A stretch of DNA of 64,000 nt from Alnus glutinosa (GCF_958979055.1 NC_084896.1:6576501-6640500); one strand, 5' to 3'. Positions 1 to 11,660 are shown, counted from the first letter of the stretch. A program made the numbers and translations. Notes: a model not told the origin generated them from the sequence alone.

Positions 1-335
1 ATCCCCCTGGGGCGTCGGTCCCCCCATAGTTCATGCGTGTGTTCGTATGGGGCGTATGTCCCCCCACTAGTTCATACCTAAGGGGCGTATGTCCCCCCAC
101 TAGTTCATACCTAAGGGGCGTAGATCCCCCTGGGGCGTATATCTCCTACTAGTTCATGCGTTTGGGGCGTAGATCCCCCTGGGGCGTATATCCCCCACTA
201 GTTCATGCGTTTGGGGAGTAGATCCCCCTGGAGCGTATGTCCCCCTTCTAGTTCATGCGTTTGGGATGTAGATCCCCCCTGGGGCATATGTCCACCTTCT
301 AGTTCATGCCTATGGGGCATAGATCCCCCTAATAG
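1..335. repeat. About 50-bp minisatellite inside the LTR
   Basis: About six imperfect tandem copies of a roughly 50-bp unit, each with 'AGTTCATGCG' and a GGGGCGTA...ATCCCCC inverted motif; 'AGTTCATGC' recurs at about 151, 200, 250 and 301. The corresponding place in the other LTR copies holds different minisatellites (about 48870-48970 and 52060-52195). The ORF at 205-420 is only a translation of this repeat. Confidence 0.85.
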
Positions 336-1033
336 TTTGTTTATGCGTTCATGTTTCATGCTCAATGCTCAATGCTCATGCTTAAATACTATACGTTTAA
401 TTTCATTATCATGCTTTTAACACATGCTTTCTTTATAAAATATAAACAGTTCTACATGTCATTTCTTAGACAATTTTCATAACTTAAATCTCCAACTTAT
501 ACTTGCTCTAAAAACACATATCATATTCATATTTCAAAACATCATCTTAATTTCAATATACTCAAAAGTACTCAAAGCATCCAAAACAGATCATAATCAA
601 CATACAGTTGGTTCTGGTTTGTAAAACACTATACATTTTGCAATTCATCACATATGAAAATAATACTTCTCAGTGAGTAGAATACTCACCTTGGCTGCAT
701 TGGACTCCAACTTAAACTCTACATTGGAGAACCCATTGGAGTCTCCAATCCGGACACTATCCTGCAAACATTGAAATCGTTAGGCTACGCTATTGAACTC
801 TACACTTTATGACACAAAGACTACCCGCGTGCTCACACGTCGCATTTCTCGTGTCTATGTCTAGTTTAGTATCCAAAACTATGATTAGGTTATCATTTAG
901 ATTTAGGTTCACATTTTATTTCGCTTATTATCTCTAAAGCATGTTTACTATTTTACTTGCCTACTAATTATCATTAAGTCACATTATTATTGTTAATCCC
1001 TTTTTATAGTTTCTTGTTTATTTACCAAGTTAG

Positions 1034-1034
1034 C

Positions 1035-1114
<80 letters not shown>
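1034..1114. repeat. (TA)n microsatellite
   Basis: About 40 uninterrupted TA units inside the LTR. The open frame across it (990-1190) is an artefact of alternating Ile-Tyr codons. Confidence 0.97.
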
Positions 1115-1118
<4 letters not shown>

Positions 1119-3593
1119 AGTCGTATACATGTACATGCATATGTATTCATGTATACATATACACATATAATACTTAAACCTAGTCCATGAACACACTAAA
1201 ATATTTAGTGTACATAGATGGGTAAATTGGATACCAAGTTAGCTTATAATCATTATTAGACGTTAAGCTTATGGTTTGTTTATCCACATAAGCCTAGTTC
1301 AGTAATACACTTAAGTATTTTTAATATACATGAATAAGCGCATTAGTTATTTAATTACTTTCCATATAAATAGTTTAGATTATAGAACCTTAATCTTGTT
1401 TAACATTTTAATTATTAGATGAAGTTACAATCACGTACTACAATACATTTATTTATTAAAGTTTGTGACATATACTCAAACATCAAAGCTAAGGATTATA
1501 CTTTGAGCTTAATTTGCTATTTATGTGGATCTATTCATCCCATTTGTTCTACTTTACCATTTTATTCTTTCTTTAACTATTCCCTTTTCATAATATATCC
1601 CTTTAGACATCACAATAACTTATTCTCTATTTCAACCGTATCCGTCATTTACATAACAAGGATCTAAACACTTTAACTTCAAACCCTTCAATCCTTTTTA
1701 TAGCTTGTTACATATATATTTATACATCCAACGTCTAAACCTAATCCGATGATACACTAAAACACTTAGTGTACATGGGTAGGTGAATTAATCACTTAGT
1801 TACCTCATTATCAATATTAACTATTAAGCCTTATAGTTTGTTAATCCATTTAAGCTAAGTGTATATTTGGTACGTATATGTATGCATACATAAAATGCTT
1901 ATTAAGCTAAGCATAGCCTCATAACGCACTTAGGTATTTTACAATACATAGATAGGCGTATTAATTATTTAGTTACATTACCAAATGGATTCGAAACCTA
2001 TTATGTATCTCTAATACCTTACTAATTTATAGTTGTTGTCTTAAGGTTATTTGGAGAATTTACCATTTTAAAGCATTCTCATTTAATACTTTACTCTTCA
2101 TCAAACCTATGGGCATAGATAGGTTCTAGAATTTATTTTAGCTATCTTCTATTTATTCATTTGTTATTCATATTACTTAAAACTACAACCTAATACAATT
2201 TCATAGTCAACACACCTATAACACTATAATGAGGAATTCAACCATTAGTTAACAACCTATCCCAAATTAATTCAACTTTATCAATCTCTAAAATATCCAA
2301 CATCATAAGCATATCATGGAGAGCATATTAGTCCTCATTAACCAACTACACATCAAAACCCATACTAAAGATCAATTCCACTGTATTCCTACAAATACTT
2401 TGGAATCTTCCTTTTCATATTAAAATCAACCCTCTATTAGTCATAAGACCAATATCCAATTAACAATCCATTCTAGCATAATGAACACCGAACTAACACT
2501 ACCGAAATTCGTACATCAACATGCTAATCAATCAATCCACCAACCCAACTCCCAATCGGTTCCAAAGAAAGCACCTCATTTACAACAATCCTAAAATTGA
2601 AGTTTTAGACCAATAATAAATCAACCCAAAACTTAAATATCATGTAAGAATTTATTGCAAATAAAGACCTCATGCCAATTCCAATAATTTCATTACATCC
2701 CCAAAATTAACCTAACTTCGAAGAATATTAGGGTTTCGAAATTACCTTGGAATAATTGGTAAATTGAACCATTTGATGTTGATAATCGCTACTCTAGGCT
2801 TGTAGATGATGGAATTTCACTTGGAAGCAAAACCCATGATCCAAGCTCAAGCTTCACATGAAAATAGATAGAGAAAGGTGAGAAATTCCAGGATTTTAAC
2901 TCACCAAATCAGCCCCAATGCTCTCTAATACGTGCTGTTTTGGCTAATCTAAAGTGTGCAATTCATGTTCAAATCTTAACCCATGTGAAAGAGAATGAGA
3001 GAGCAAGAGGGTTTGAGAAATTACCTATTATTTTCAGCCTTTGAAACCCTTCCTCTTTGTCTTCTGCACGAGCTTAACCCATTCTCATGCTAATCCGAGC
3101 TTGTGTGAAGAAGAGATGGGAGTTGAGAGGGGTTGGAGCTCACGGTTTGGTGGGGAGGAAGAAAGACCAAGAGCTGCTATGTTTTAGGGAGAAAAAGAGT
3201 AAAAATCTGATTTGGGAGAGGGAGTATCGTGAGCCACATAGAGGAGATAAGGTGTTTTAGTGTAAGTTTCAAAAATGCCCCCAACTTAAGTGAAAGACAT
3301 GGGCATTTGTGGGCTTTAGTGGAAACTTGTGATTTGGGCCTAAAAAATGTCACTTATATTTTCTTTTCTTGTGCTAGCACTTACAAACCCATAGGATGAA
3401 ATAAAACACTTGTTTTATTTTACCACACTAAATAGTCTTATTTTTATTTAATCCTAAAAACCCATCAATAATATTTTACCTTTGTCTCTTCCCTTTTCTT
3501 AATTAAATCCACAAGTGTAATTTTACGACACTAAGTGGGCTTACTTTAATTTAATTCATAATAAACTTATTAAATAATTTCTTGGATATTACA

Positions 3594-4659
3594 TTTATGA
3601 TTGAATCGTCAACATTTTTCAAACCCTCGTGCACAATTAGATTAAGAATATGTGCAGAACACCTCACATGAATAAATTAATGATGACAAACAACTCCTTT
3701 ATTGGTCACAGTTCTTTTTTTAAACCAATCAATTGCAGTATCATTAGCACTTGCATTGTCAACTGATATTGTTAATATCCTATGAATCCCCCATTCAACA
3801 AAACACTCTTCTAATTCCCTTGCAATTGTTTGCCCTTTATAATCTGGCACTTGACGAAATGCTAATATCCTTTTGTGATATTTCCATTTAGTATTAATGA
3901 AATGCCGAGTGACACACATATAATTCATATTCTAAACTGAAGTCTATGTGTCAGTGGTCAAGCAAACCCTTTGGCCAGCCGTAAAAAACGTGTTCTTCAG
4001 TATGTTTTTATCCCTCATATACAGTTTGACATAATCTTTCATCATTGTGTATCGAGAAGGAACCTTAAATCGAGGCTCAAGAATCCTGAGTAGTTTCTAA
4101 AATCCTTTTCCCTCCATGGTCATAAAAGGCACTTCATCAACAATAATCATTTTGCAAAGTTCCTCCCTAATAACCTTCTCAGAATACTTGATAATCATAA
4201 GGTTGTTACCACCACCATTCTGCCCGACCCCAAAAGTGAACTTAGATTGAGACCTATCCTGTTTAGATTTTAGGCTCTTGTACTTTTGGCATGAGTTCAC
4301 ATGATACAACATAGATGATGTGCCATTGATTTTTGGGTGACATTTATAGGGAGTCCCACAGTAATTGCAATGTGCCACAGGATCATCATCATGGATACTT
4401 TTATTTCTAGTGAAATGGTCTCATGCTGCAGATTTGTTTGAAAGATTTCTTTTTTTTTTTTTCTAAGGAGTGGTGGTCGTCCACCACGACCAAGACCACT
4501 AGCTGGCATAGATCCAGTAGCAGATGTTTCTATGTCCTCAATCTCTATGGGAGTCACCGGAGTGTCCTCAATCTCTATTGGAGTCACTGGAGTGTTCAGA
4601 GGAGAAGATAGATGACAAGAAGCACTACCCAATGAACGTGAGCCTAGAGGTGAATCCAT
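3594..4659 (-). pseudogene. hAT-family transposase, 5' and central part, decayed and truncated
   Basis: Read on the minus strand from about 4659 downwards, three frames join into the order of plant hAT (RICESLEEPER-like) transposases. First comes an acidic leader with a repeated TPVTPIEIED motif. Next is a BED-type zinc finger (CNYCG ... YHVNSC, about 4378-4290). Then follow the segments PRFKVPSRYT, LTTDT, ISVDNASANDTA and RCSAHILNLIVHEGLK (about 3600-3660). There are at least three in-frame stop codons and one frame change, so it cannot encode a working protein. It ends abruptly at 3593/3594 where the giant LTR begins. The C-terminal dimerisation region is missing. No terminal inverted repeats were found. 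Confidence 0.85.
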
Positions 4660-5989
4660 CTGTAATGAATGAAAGCTAAAAATTAATATTATTCCTTATT
4701 AATTATTATGGTAAACCAACATGATGCATTATTGTGATTTCATGATTTGAGTCATCAAAGTGATTTTTCTTTTTCCTAGCAAATAATCATACAGTCTAAT
4801 CTCTCTATATATATAACAATTGTCCAATAATAATGATATGATACTCCCAATAAATTATTAATTTAATTATAATTTTTTTAAAAAAATAGAATAATGATCT
4901 CGAAAAAATATGTCAGACAAAAGTTTTTAACTAATAGTCTAATAAAGGGTTGGTTAATTTGAATTCAAAAATAAATAAATAAATAAACGGTCGGTTTAAA
5001 TCAGTGTTTGGTGTTCTATATAAATTCTATAATTTTTTTTTTTTAAGAGAAACTGATCAGAAGTGAAATTATTATGAAAGAAAAGGAAAAAAAATCTGCA
5101 GTGAAATAGTGATTAAGATTGACACACACGGTTCCAAATTAGCCCTGCATCTCAGTTTGATTGGCACAAACTGTGTTCCGAATTTATAATTTTTTTGAAG
5201 AGAAACTGATCACCAGTAAAATTATCATAAAAAAAAAAAGAAAAAAAAAATTGCAGTGTAATAGTGATTGAAATTGACACATTGTTCCAAATGATCGCAC
5301 GTCTTGGACTTTGGACGATGTAGATGTAGCAAATACTAATCGTATATCGGTATATGAAAGAAAGCTACACCCTCTAGTGTCATTCGTGTTGACAGTGTTG
5401 TTGCTTATAATTGATGGAGCATTAGTGGAAGAAAAAAGTTACTTATTTCAAGCTATGTCCTTTCAATTATTTTTAATGCGTGTCATGGATTGGTGCACGT
5501 CTAAGACGTCCTTGACATGTGGAAGTTGAAAAGTGAAAGACGCACTGGCACTGTGTGGCACACTGCTCCAAAATTTGGAGTCCAACGTCCAACTTTCTAG
5601 ATAGGCTAGACTAAGGCCTAAAATTTACAACAAAAAAGAAAAATAAATAAAGCCTAAAAGTTAAAAAAAGAAAGAATAAATAATGCATAAAACAACAAGT
5701 TTGTTTACCTTTCAAAACAAATCACAGCACGGTCGACTCAGCGAGAAATTGAGAGAGAATGAGTTTCAAAATTCAGAGTTTGATGATGGCAATGATGGCA
5801 ACAACAAGAGAGAAAGAGGGAATCAGCTTTTTAGGTTAAGTTAGGTTTTTGAGTTCTTTCATGTGATGAATATATAGGATGAAAGAAGTTGAACGAAGAA
5901 GGTGTCTTCAACTCCGCATCTGTTTTGTACTTTTTGTAAATACAAAACGGTTTAGTTTTTCTGTTAATATATCCTAGAAGATCCATAAC
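4660..5989. other. Non-coding DNA with a local duplication
   Basis: No gene is seen. Two copies of a roughly 110-bp AT-rich stretch lie at about 5020-5132 and 5176-5289, both with 'AGAGAAACTGATCA' and an A-rich tract followed by TGCAGTG and ATTGACACA. The stretch may include flank of the hAT remnant. The short ORF at 5311-5529 has no recognisable feature. Confidence 0.5.
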
Positions 5990-6823
5990 AGAAAAGCCTA
6001 GAAGGTATGCCACGCCTCAGCCCAAATAACCATCAAAGATTCAAGTGCACCCCAGCCAAGTTGCAATGCCAAAAAAATGATTCTTGACTTTACCAGCTCA
6101 GCTAATTGCTTGCTCGCGCCATACACCCATTTCAAACAAATTTAGGGAGGAAATCTCTACTTCAATAACAACTTATTGGCAAGAATCCCTAAAACCCTAA
6201 AGAGGAAGGGCAGAGATGATGTCTTATATAAAGAAAGAGATAATATTCACTTAGGTACGCCCATTTTGCCATAACAGGACTCTGCTAAAATTTCCTTTAC
6301 ATATAAACCAAATAACTTGATCGAGTGTCAGAGTGGTCTCACCATATACAGCCCCGACGAACCCCTCTAACCTCTTTACTTTGTTGCAGTTTTTCTTTTT
6401 GGCAAACAAGGTGTGGTCACTATAGTAACAGAGCATTTTGAAATATGTTATGGACATAGCAAATGAAGTGGTGGATTGAGAGGACAAAGAGCAATTTGTG
6501 TCAAAATTTTCTATTCCAACATGGCTTTGTTTTCTAATTCCTTGAAAGGAAAGCTGCAGCTAAGATATAAAGAATGGACTTCATGTCTGAACAGTAAAAT
6601 CTTCGATTGGAGTTAGATCTTTTGTTTTGTTTTTTTTTTTTTTTTTTTTTGGATCAATGATAGTTAGATCTTTTGTTGTAAATGAAACGAAATACACCAG
6701 AAACATCAAATTGCATGAATTTATTTCCCCCAAATACCTACAAACCACAAGTAACGGAAGAGAAAAAAACAAAAAGGAGTAGACAAGAATATAGCAAATG
6801 CCTTAGCATGGTACATATATAGT

Positions 6824-6825
<2 letters not shown>

Positions 6826-6858
<33 letters not shown>

Positions 6859-7747
6859 TACAATAGGAGAAAATAAACCAAACTTAAGGAACTAGAAAAG
6901 GAAAAGAGGAATCCGTGCCAAAACAGGGTAGAATGGTTCCAGAAACTAGTAGAGTAGAAAAGTTGGGAATGCAGCTAGAAGCAAATCTAGTTGCGGCCCA
7001 GTAAGCCACATGATGGGCACAGAAGTTAGCACTTCGGTTAACAGAGCTAGCGAACCAGCAAGTGGAAGATGGAATAGTGGAAATAAAATCAGAGATGACA
7101 GTGGAGATACGCCAATCTTGTGTAATCAATGGATTGTTGATGGCAAGATTAACTGTGAGAGAATCCCCTTCAAATATAACATGAGACAAACCCAAATAAG
7201 AGCAAAGCTGTGCAGCAAGAAGAGTCGCAGACGCTTCTCCATACAAAGCCACACAGGGAGGCCTAATCTGAGTAATACTATTGACGATAAACCCATTGGA
7301 GTCACGACAAACTGCAGATTGAGCTGAGAAAGTAGAACGAATGGCTGTGTCGTAGTTGATCTTGAAGCAGCCAGGATCAGGCTTCTTCCATACTTCTTTC
7401 AAACTAGGGGAACGTGTAGACCATGCAGAGAGATGAATCTTAGAGATTTGATTAACAGAACGTGAAATTGATAAAGCATTAGGAATCAAACCTTCATGCA
7501 AAGCCTTATTACGTGAATACCAGATCTGATCACAAGCAATCACTGCAAAAATCTGAAAGAATTGTGTATCCACAAGAGGAATACCTATCTTCTCCGGATG
7601 CAAAATAATAAGTAACCAATCAGCCATAGAAGCAATAGGCAAAGCAGAAATATCCAAAGGCCAAAAAGAATTCCTCCAAATTACTCTTGCAATGGGACAG
7701 GAGAAAAATAAATGCATCAAAGAGTCACTAGTAGCTGAGCAAAGGGA
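6826..7747 (-). mobile_element. 5'-truncated LINE: zf-RVT plus RNase H end of ORF2
   Basis: The long frame on the minus strand (7807-6884) contains a zf-RVT motif (CSLCSATSD...HLFFSCP). It is followed by a plant-type RNase H domain with acidic residues in KINYDTA, YGEASATLLAAQL and FEGDS. A 30-base T run on the + strand (about 6825-6854) is the poly(A) tail. Near-perfect 13-bp target duplications flank it: ACATATATAGTAG at 6813-6825 and ACATATATAGTTG at 7748-7760. Block C (about 44003-44020) shows the unoccupied site. Only the 3' 0.9 kb was inserted, as is typical of target-primed reverse transcription. Confidence 0.9.
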
Positions 7748-7802
7748 ACATATATAGTTGTTATCTAGGAAAGGTTTTTCTAGCAGAGCAAAAGAAGAAT
7801 GC

Positions 7803-7920
7803 TTCACGAGATAAGATCAAATCATTTGACTTCGAGCAATAATTCACGAGATAAGATCAAATCATTTGACTTCGAGCAATAATTCACGAGATAAGATCAA
7901 ATCATTTGACTTGGAGCATT
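7803..7920 (+). repeat. 40-bp tandem triplication upstream of GLP-A
   Basis: Almost three perfect copies of a 40-bp unit starting TTCACGAGATAAGATCAAAT lie at 7803, 7843 and 7883. Each copy contains a W-box core TTGACT (7826, 7866, 7906). The promoters of GLP-C (about 44070-44110), GLP-B (about 29350) and GLP-D (about 57055) carry this unit only once. The repeat lies about 360-480 bp upstream of the GLP-A start codon. An effect on WRKY binding is inference. Confidence 0.9.
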
Positions 7921-8195
7921 TCACGCTGTTTGAACATCCACATTTTCCTTGAATGCATAAAATCATTAAATAATTTCACAACTCGAAACATGATTAATTA
8001 ATTGCTCGTAATCAAAAGTCATGGCTTACAAGCAAACATTTCCCACCTTAATATTTTAATGGGTCAATATTAATTCCAATATTCCATTCATGGAAGTGGT
8101 CGGATTTGGCGCATTTCTAATAAATAATCGATAGCTTACCAAGTCTTAGAGGCTCCATCTAGTGAAAAACATAGACCGGTTCACTGACTCCACGC

Positions 8196-8203
8196 TATAA
8201 ATA
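8196..8203 (+). promoter_or_regulatory. TATA box of GLP-A
   Basis: TATAAATA lies 78 bp upstream of the ATG, inside a stretch conserved in all four GLP promoters ('CTATAAATAGACATG'). It is preceded by a conserved 'AGGCTCCATCTAGTGAAAAA' segment. Confidence 0.85.
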
Positions 8204-8280
8204 GACATGTTCCCACGCAACGTTAACATCTCTCACTCCTCACATAACCAAGAATTCAGCGAATACAGAAGCTTGTAACG

Positions 8281-9043
8281 ATGAAAGGCGTTCCTAATTA
8301 TCTCGTAGCTTTGGCACTTATGGCTTTGGCATGCTCCCTTGCCTCTGCCTATGACCCTGCTCCTCTGCAAGACTTTTGTGTTGCAGTTAACACTTCCACC
8401 GAGGCTGGTATGTACAAATTCTTCTTCTTGGCTTCTTCTTCTTCTTACTATTATTATGTTCTTTTGGAGTCATTTGAAGAATCTGGATTTCTTTTGTGCA
8501 GTATTTGTGAATGGAAAGTTCTGCAAGGATCCAAAACTTGTCAATGCCAATGATTTCTTCTTTCAAGGACTAAACATTCCTAGGAGCACTGTAAATCAGC
8601 TCGGGTCGAATGTCACTCTTTTGAATGTGGACAAAATATTTGGCCTCAATACACTAGGTATATCCTTAGCTCGTATAGACTTTGCACCGTACGGCCTAAA
8701 TCCACCCCATACTCATCCTCGTGCCACAGAGATTTTAGTAGTTTTAGAAGGTACTCTGTTAGTTGGCTTTGTCACATCCAACCCAGATAACCGTCTCATC
8801 ACCAAAACTCTAAATGCGGGAGATGTATTCGTCTTCCCAATTGGTCTCATTCACTTCCAGTTTAATGTTGGAAAGACCAATGCTGTTGCTTTTGCCGGTC
8901 TCGGTAGCCAGAATCCTGGACTCATCGTCATAGCAAAGAATGTTTTTGGATCCAATCCTCCTATCAATCCGGATGTTCTCACCAAGGCCTTCCAATTGGA
9001 CAAGAATGTGGTTGAGTCTCTTCAGAAAAAATTCAGTACTTAA
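8281..9043 (+). CDS. Germin-like protein A (intact, two exons)
   Basis: Exon 1 is 8281-8407, the GT-AG intron is 8408-8501 (94 bp) and exon 2 is 8502-9043. Splicing in phase 1 gives 222 residues, the usual GLP length. Residues 1-23 are a hydrophobic signal peptide ending ASA, so the protein is predicted to be secreted to the cell wall. Germin box A (QDFCVAV) and the cysteine pair C33/C50 give the N-terminal disulfide. Cupin motif 1 ([10 protein letters not shown]) supplies metal ligands H112, H114 and E119; motif 2 ([16 protein letters not shown]) supplies H160. N-glycosylation sequons lie near residues 37 and 79. Family members form manganese-binding oligomers linked to superoxide dismutase activity and defence; whether this one is an oxalate oxidase cannot be told. 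The start is the first ATG downstream of the TATA box and is shared with GLP-B and GLP-C. Confidence 0.95.
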
Positions 9044-9751
9044 AGAACTATATATATATGTAATAGCCATAATGAACCATTTGATGGTTTGAATAAGTTT
9101 GACATGTCTCTCTTGTTGTAATATCGTAGCAATATATAATTATAATGAAATAAAATAATTGCTTATGTACTCTCATATTTTATCTTTTGTGTTCTTTTTT
9201 TTTTAGGCGTAGCATGCGTGGTAACTAAGGTAGTAAAAGTGCACGATTAATCTTATCAGCATTTTTTAATTAAAAAAAAAAAAATCCTAATAACATTTTG
9301 AATCCACAAAGCGTTTGAGATATCACTTCTAACTTCTTTAAACACATGCCCTTTGCTTCCTCTTTTCTAAAAAAATAAACTATTAAACATTGAAATAAAT
9401 GAATAATAAAAAAGGAGCGAGAGCAGATTCAAGAGGTAGCTAGCTATTAACAGGTCTAATATCTTTACATAATCTTTACTAGCTAGCTTATATACCCCAC
9501 TGTATGAGGATTTTTTTATTTATTATAATTTAATTTTAAGAATGCTTAATATTAAAATAATTTTTATTTATTATAATTTAATCTTTTATAATTTTTTATT
9601 TTTTATTTTTTGTAATATATCTTAATAAAACTGTTGCTTTGATACACAAATTGAAAAAGCTTTTCAACTATCATATGATCACTAAGAGACAAACTGAAAG
9701 ACAAATTTACACAAAATAAAAGCTATTAATTAAGAATATCAAGAGAGGTAT
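9044..9751. other. 3' UTR and duplicated 3' flank of GLP-A
   Basis: Contains AATGAAATAAAATAATTG at about 9143, a probable polyadenylation region also present after GLP-B and GLP-C. AT-rich flank colinear with block B (30760-31970) follows. No gene is seen. In block B this flank is interrupted by two MITEs; here it is uninterrupted and shows their empty sites ('CTAGCTTATATACCCCAC' and 'AATAATTTTTATTTATTATA'). Confidence 0.8.
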
Positions 9752-10591
9752 TGACGCAGGACGAGAAAAGAATAAATATGTCATTCAGTTTTAATTAAAT
9801 TATTAGTTTTTGTTTGTAATTCAATAATAGGCTTGGCCAATAGTTAGTCATGTTAGTTTAAATTATTTGTCATTTTATAAGTGGGCTTGACTCTTGGCCC
9901 AAAGTCAGTCACATTAGGGTTAGAGTTAGAGTGTCTATTTAAGCATAATGTTCTCTTGTAATATGACAGATTATGATGGAATAAAAAATATATTGTTTCT
10001 TCGAGGTGTGAGGCCTATGTTCTTTTGGTGGTGAGATGCTACCAATGCCAGTGAGACGCTGGTTTGTTCTTCCCTATTGTTAATTTGGTGAAACTCTAGG
10101 TTAGCTAAATGTTTATCTCTTTAATTTTCTGTTTGTTTTAAATTCTTGTTGCGTCAATTTTGGTATCAGAGCTCTGATACCAGCTCTGATACCAAAATTG
10201 ACGCAGCAGGAATAACAAAAGAACATAAAATAAAAATAAATCTATGTTAATTTAGAGTCTCACCAAATTAACGAAGATGATAGAACAAACCAGCGTCTCA
10301 CTGGCCTTGGCAGCGTCTCACCACCAAGAAAGAAGAGAGGAGTCACACCTCAAAGAAACAAAATTGTTTTTCATAATATCATAATCTGTCATATTACAAG
10401 AGAACATTATACTTAAATAGACACTCTAACCCTAACCCTAATGTGACTAACTTTGGGCCAAGAGTCAAGCCTACTTATAAAATGGCAAATAATTTAAACT
10501 AACATGACTAACTGTGGGCCAAGCCCATTATTGAATTACAAATAAAAACTAATAATTTAATTAAAACTGAATAACATATTTATTCTTTTCA
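9752..10591. mobile_element. Palindromic LTR element: two LTRs fused at the primer binding site
   Basis: The left LTR (9752-10156, starts TGACGCAGG, ends GCGTCA) is followed by TGGTATCAGAGC (10161-10172), a primer binding site matching the 3' end of initiator tRNA-Met. The same primer site then appears inverted (10183-10194), followed by an inverted LTR (10199-10591, ends TCTTTTCA). The whole 840-bp palindrome is flanked by one 5-bp target duplication, GGTAT (9747-9751 and 10592-10596). Block B has the unoccupied site 'GAGAGGTATGTAAGC' at about 32574-32588. It therefore integrated as one unit with LTR-retrotransposon chemistry but has no internal region, no polypurine tract and no coding. Confidence 0.9.
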
Positions 10592-10596
10592 GGTAT

Positions 10597-11072
10597 AGTA
10601 TGGAAGCATCAAGTAAAGCTAATTTAAATATATGAATAAAAAACATTTTAATTAACGCATCTGTAAAGGGCTTACATCAAATCTCAAAAAAGACATGATT
10701 TGTCACCTCGATCGATCCAAACTCTCTGATTAGCAAAAGCTTAAACAAATGGTCACTTTAGAGAAGAACATTAATTCATCGATAAATATTTTACTGAAAT
10801 TTCATCTTAATTCCAAGTTTGTGAACTTTTTCTTTTACTTTTGTAAAGCAAATAGAAATAAAATAAATTTGAAGTCTTTGTCATGTGGAAAAATTCCAGG
10901 ACACCAATCCATTGTCCAAAGCACCAGAGTTGAATTAAGTGTAAGAAAAATGTATTTAGTATAATAACTTCCTCAAGATCAAATACAATACCAACTATTA
11001 ACTAAAATAAAATTTGAAGTGGTAAGATTTGATCGAATTGAAATTAGTGAAACAACTCGATCAGTCTTATAT
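10597..11072. other. Duplicated 3' flank, non-coding
   Basis: Colinear with block B 32583-32880 (shared 'AAAAAACATTTTAATTAACG'). No gene is seen. The ORF at 10749-10964 has no domain and is not kept open in block B. Confidence 0.7.
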
Positions 11073-11238
11073 AGTTCAAAGTCAAACATGAGAATCGTAC
11101 CTACAAAATAAATTTTTTTATTTTTTTATGCCACTTACAGTTAGCCACGTGAATGAGTTCAAAGTCAAACATGAGAATCGTACCTACAAAATAAATTTTT
11201 TTATTTTTTTATGCCACTTACAGTTAGCCACGTGAATG
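11073..11238. repeat. Perfect 83-bp tandem duplication
   Basis: Two identical copies start at 11073 and 11156. Each ends in AGCCACGTGAATG. The second copy runs into GAGTCATCCACGTGGCT, so the junction forms an inverted pair of G-box-like CCACGTG motifs; another CCACGTG lies at about 11264. The identity of the two copies suggests a recent event. Confidence 0.92.
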
Positions 11239-11248
11239 AGTCATCCAC

Positions 11249-11660
11249 GTGGCTAACTGCTGGCCACGTGTCACTGGCAACGTGGACATGGTGTGGCAAA
11301 TCAGGATGATTGGAGGACTTCTCTTCACTCCGCACACTCTACTTGTGGTATTTCAAAGAGAAAACAATATGGGACTTGTATATATTAAGTTTGCTTTGGT
11401 TATTGGTTGTTTTATTGGCCTACATGAGTGGATCGGACTTCTCTGTCCCTAGTGAGGATCCAGAAAATCCAAACCCAAAGCGGAATGATATTATTTTTCA
11501 CAATTCTTTCCAAAAATGTTTGGTCGAAAATATTTTTGAAATTTAATAATAATGAGTATATTTGTAGCTTTTTCAAATGATAATATGAAATTTGTTGTAA
11601 CGTACGTGCAATGGCTTTCTAACGCTCATCTTATACACTTTGCCTTAACAAGACTCTCCT
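11249..11660. repeat. Conserved non-coding segment shared by GLP blocks
   Basis: 'CCGCACACTCT', 'GTGGTATTTCAAAGAGA', 'TTATTGGCCTACATGAGTGG' and 'GAGGATCCAGAAAATCCA' recur in the same order in block B (37690-37930). The 3' part 'GTTTGGTCGAAAATATTTTT' also recurs at the start of block D (about 56829). Overlapping short frames exist in two copies but are shifted differently, so it is not supported as coding. Confidence 0.7.

Larger units (their letters stand above)
1..3593. mobile_element. Giant LTR (4-kb family), left end outside window
   Basis: Long stretches, for example 480-780, match the two complete giant LTRs at 47628-55943 and 51082-55386 in the same order, including the 'CTCAGTGAGTAGAATACTC' block. 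The right end reads CTTGGATATTACA and ends in CA at 3593; the complete copies end in CTTGGTCTTTACA. It abuts the hAT transposase remnant in mid-gene, so it inserted there. No gag or pol coding is seen. It could be a solo LTR or one LTR of a full element lying to the left. The short open frames inside (for example 1419-1667) have no recognisable domain and look like chance. Confidence 0.8.

Noticed and set aside
1419..1667. 82-residue ORF
   Set aside because: Inside the giant LTR; the equivalent region of the other LTR copies has no matching frame.
8339..9043. 234-residue ORF reading through the GLP-A intron from an internal ATG
   Set aside because: It lacks the signal peptide frame of exon 1. 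Splicing at 8407/8502 gives the conserved GLP that GLP-C supports.
10161..10194. tRNA-like sequence TGGTATCAGAGC
   Set aside because: Only a primer binding site complementary to the tRNA 3' end; no cloverleaf around it.
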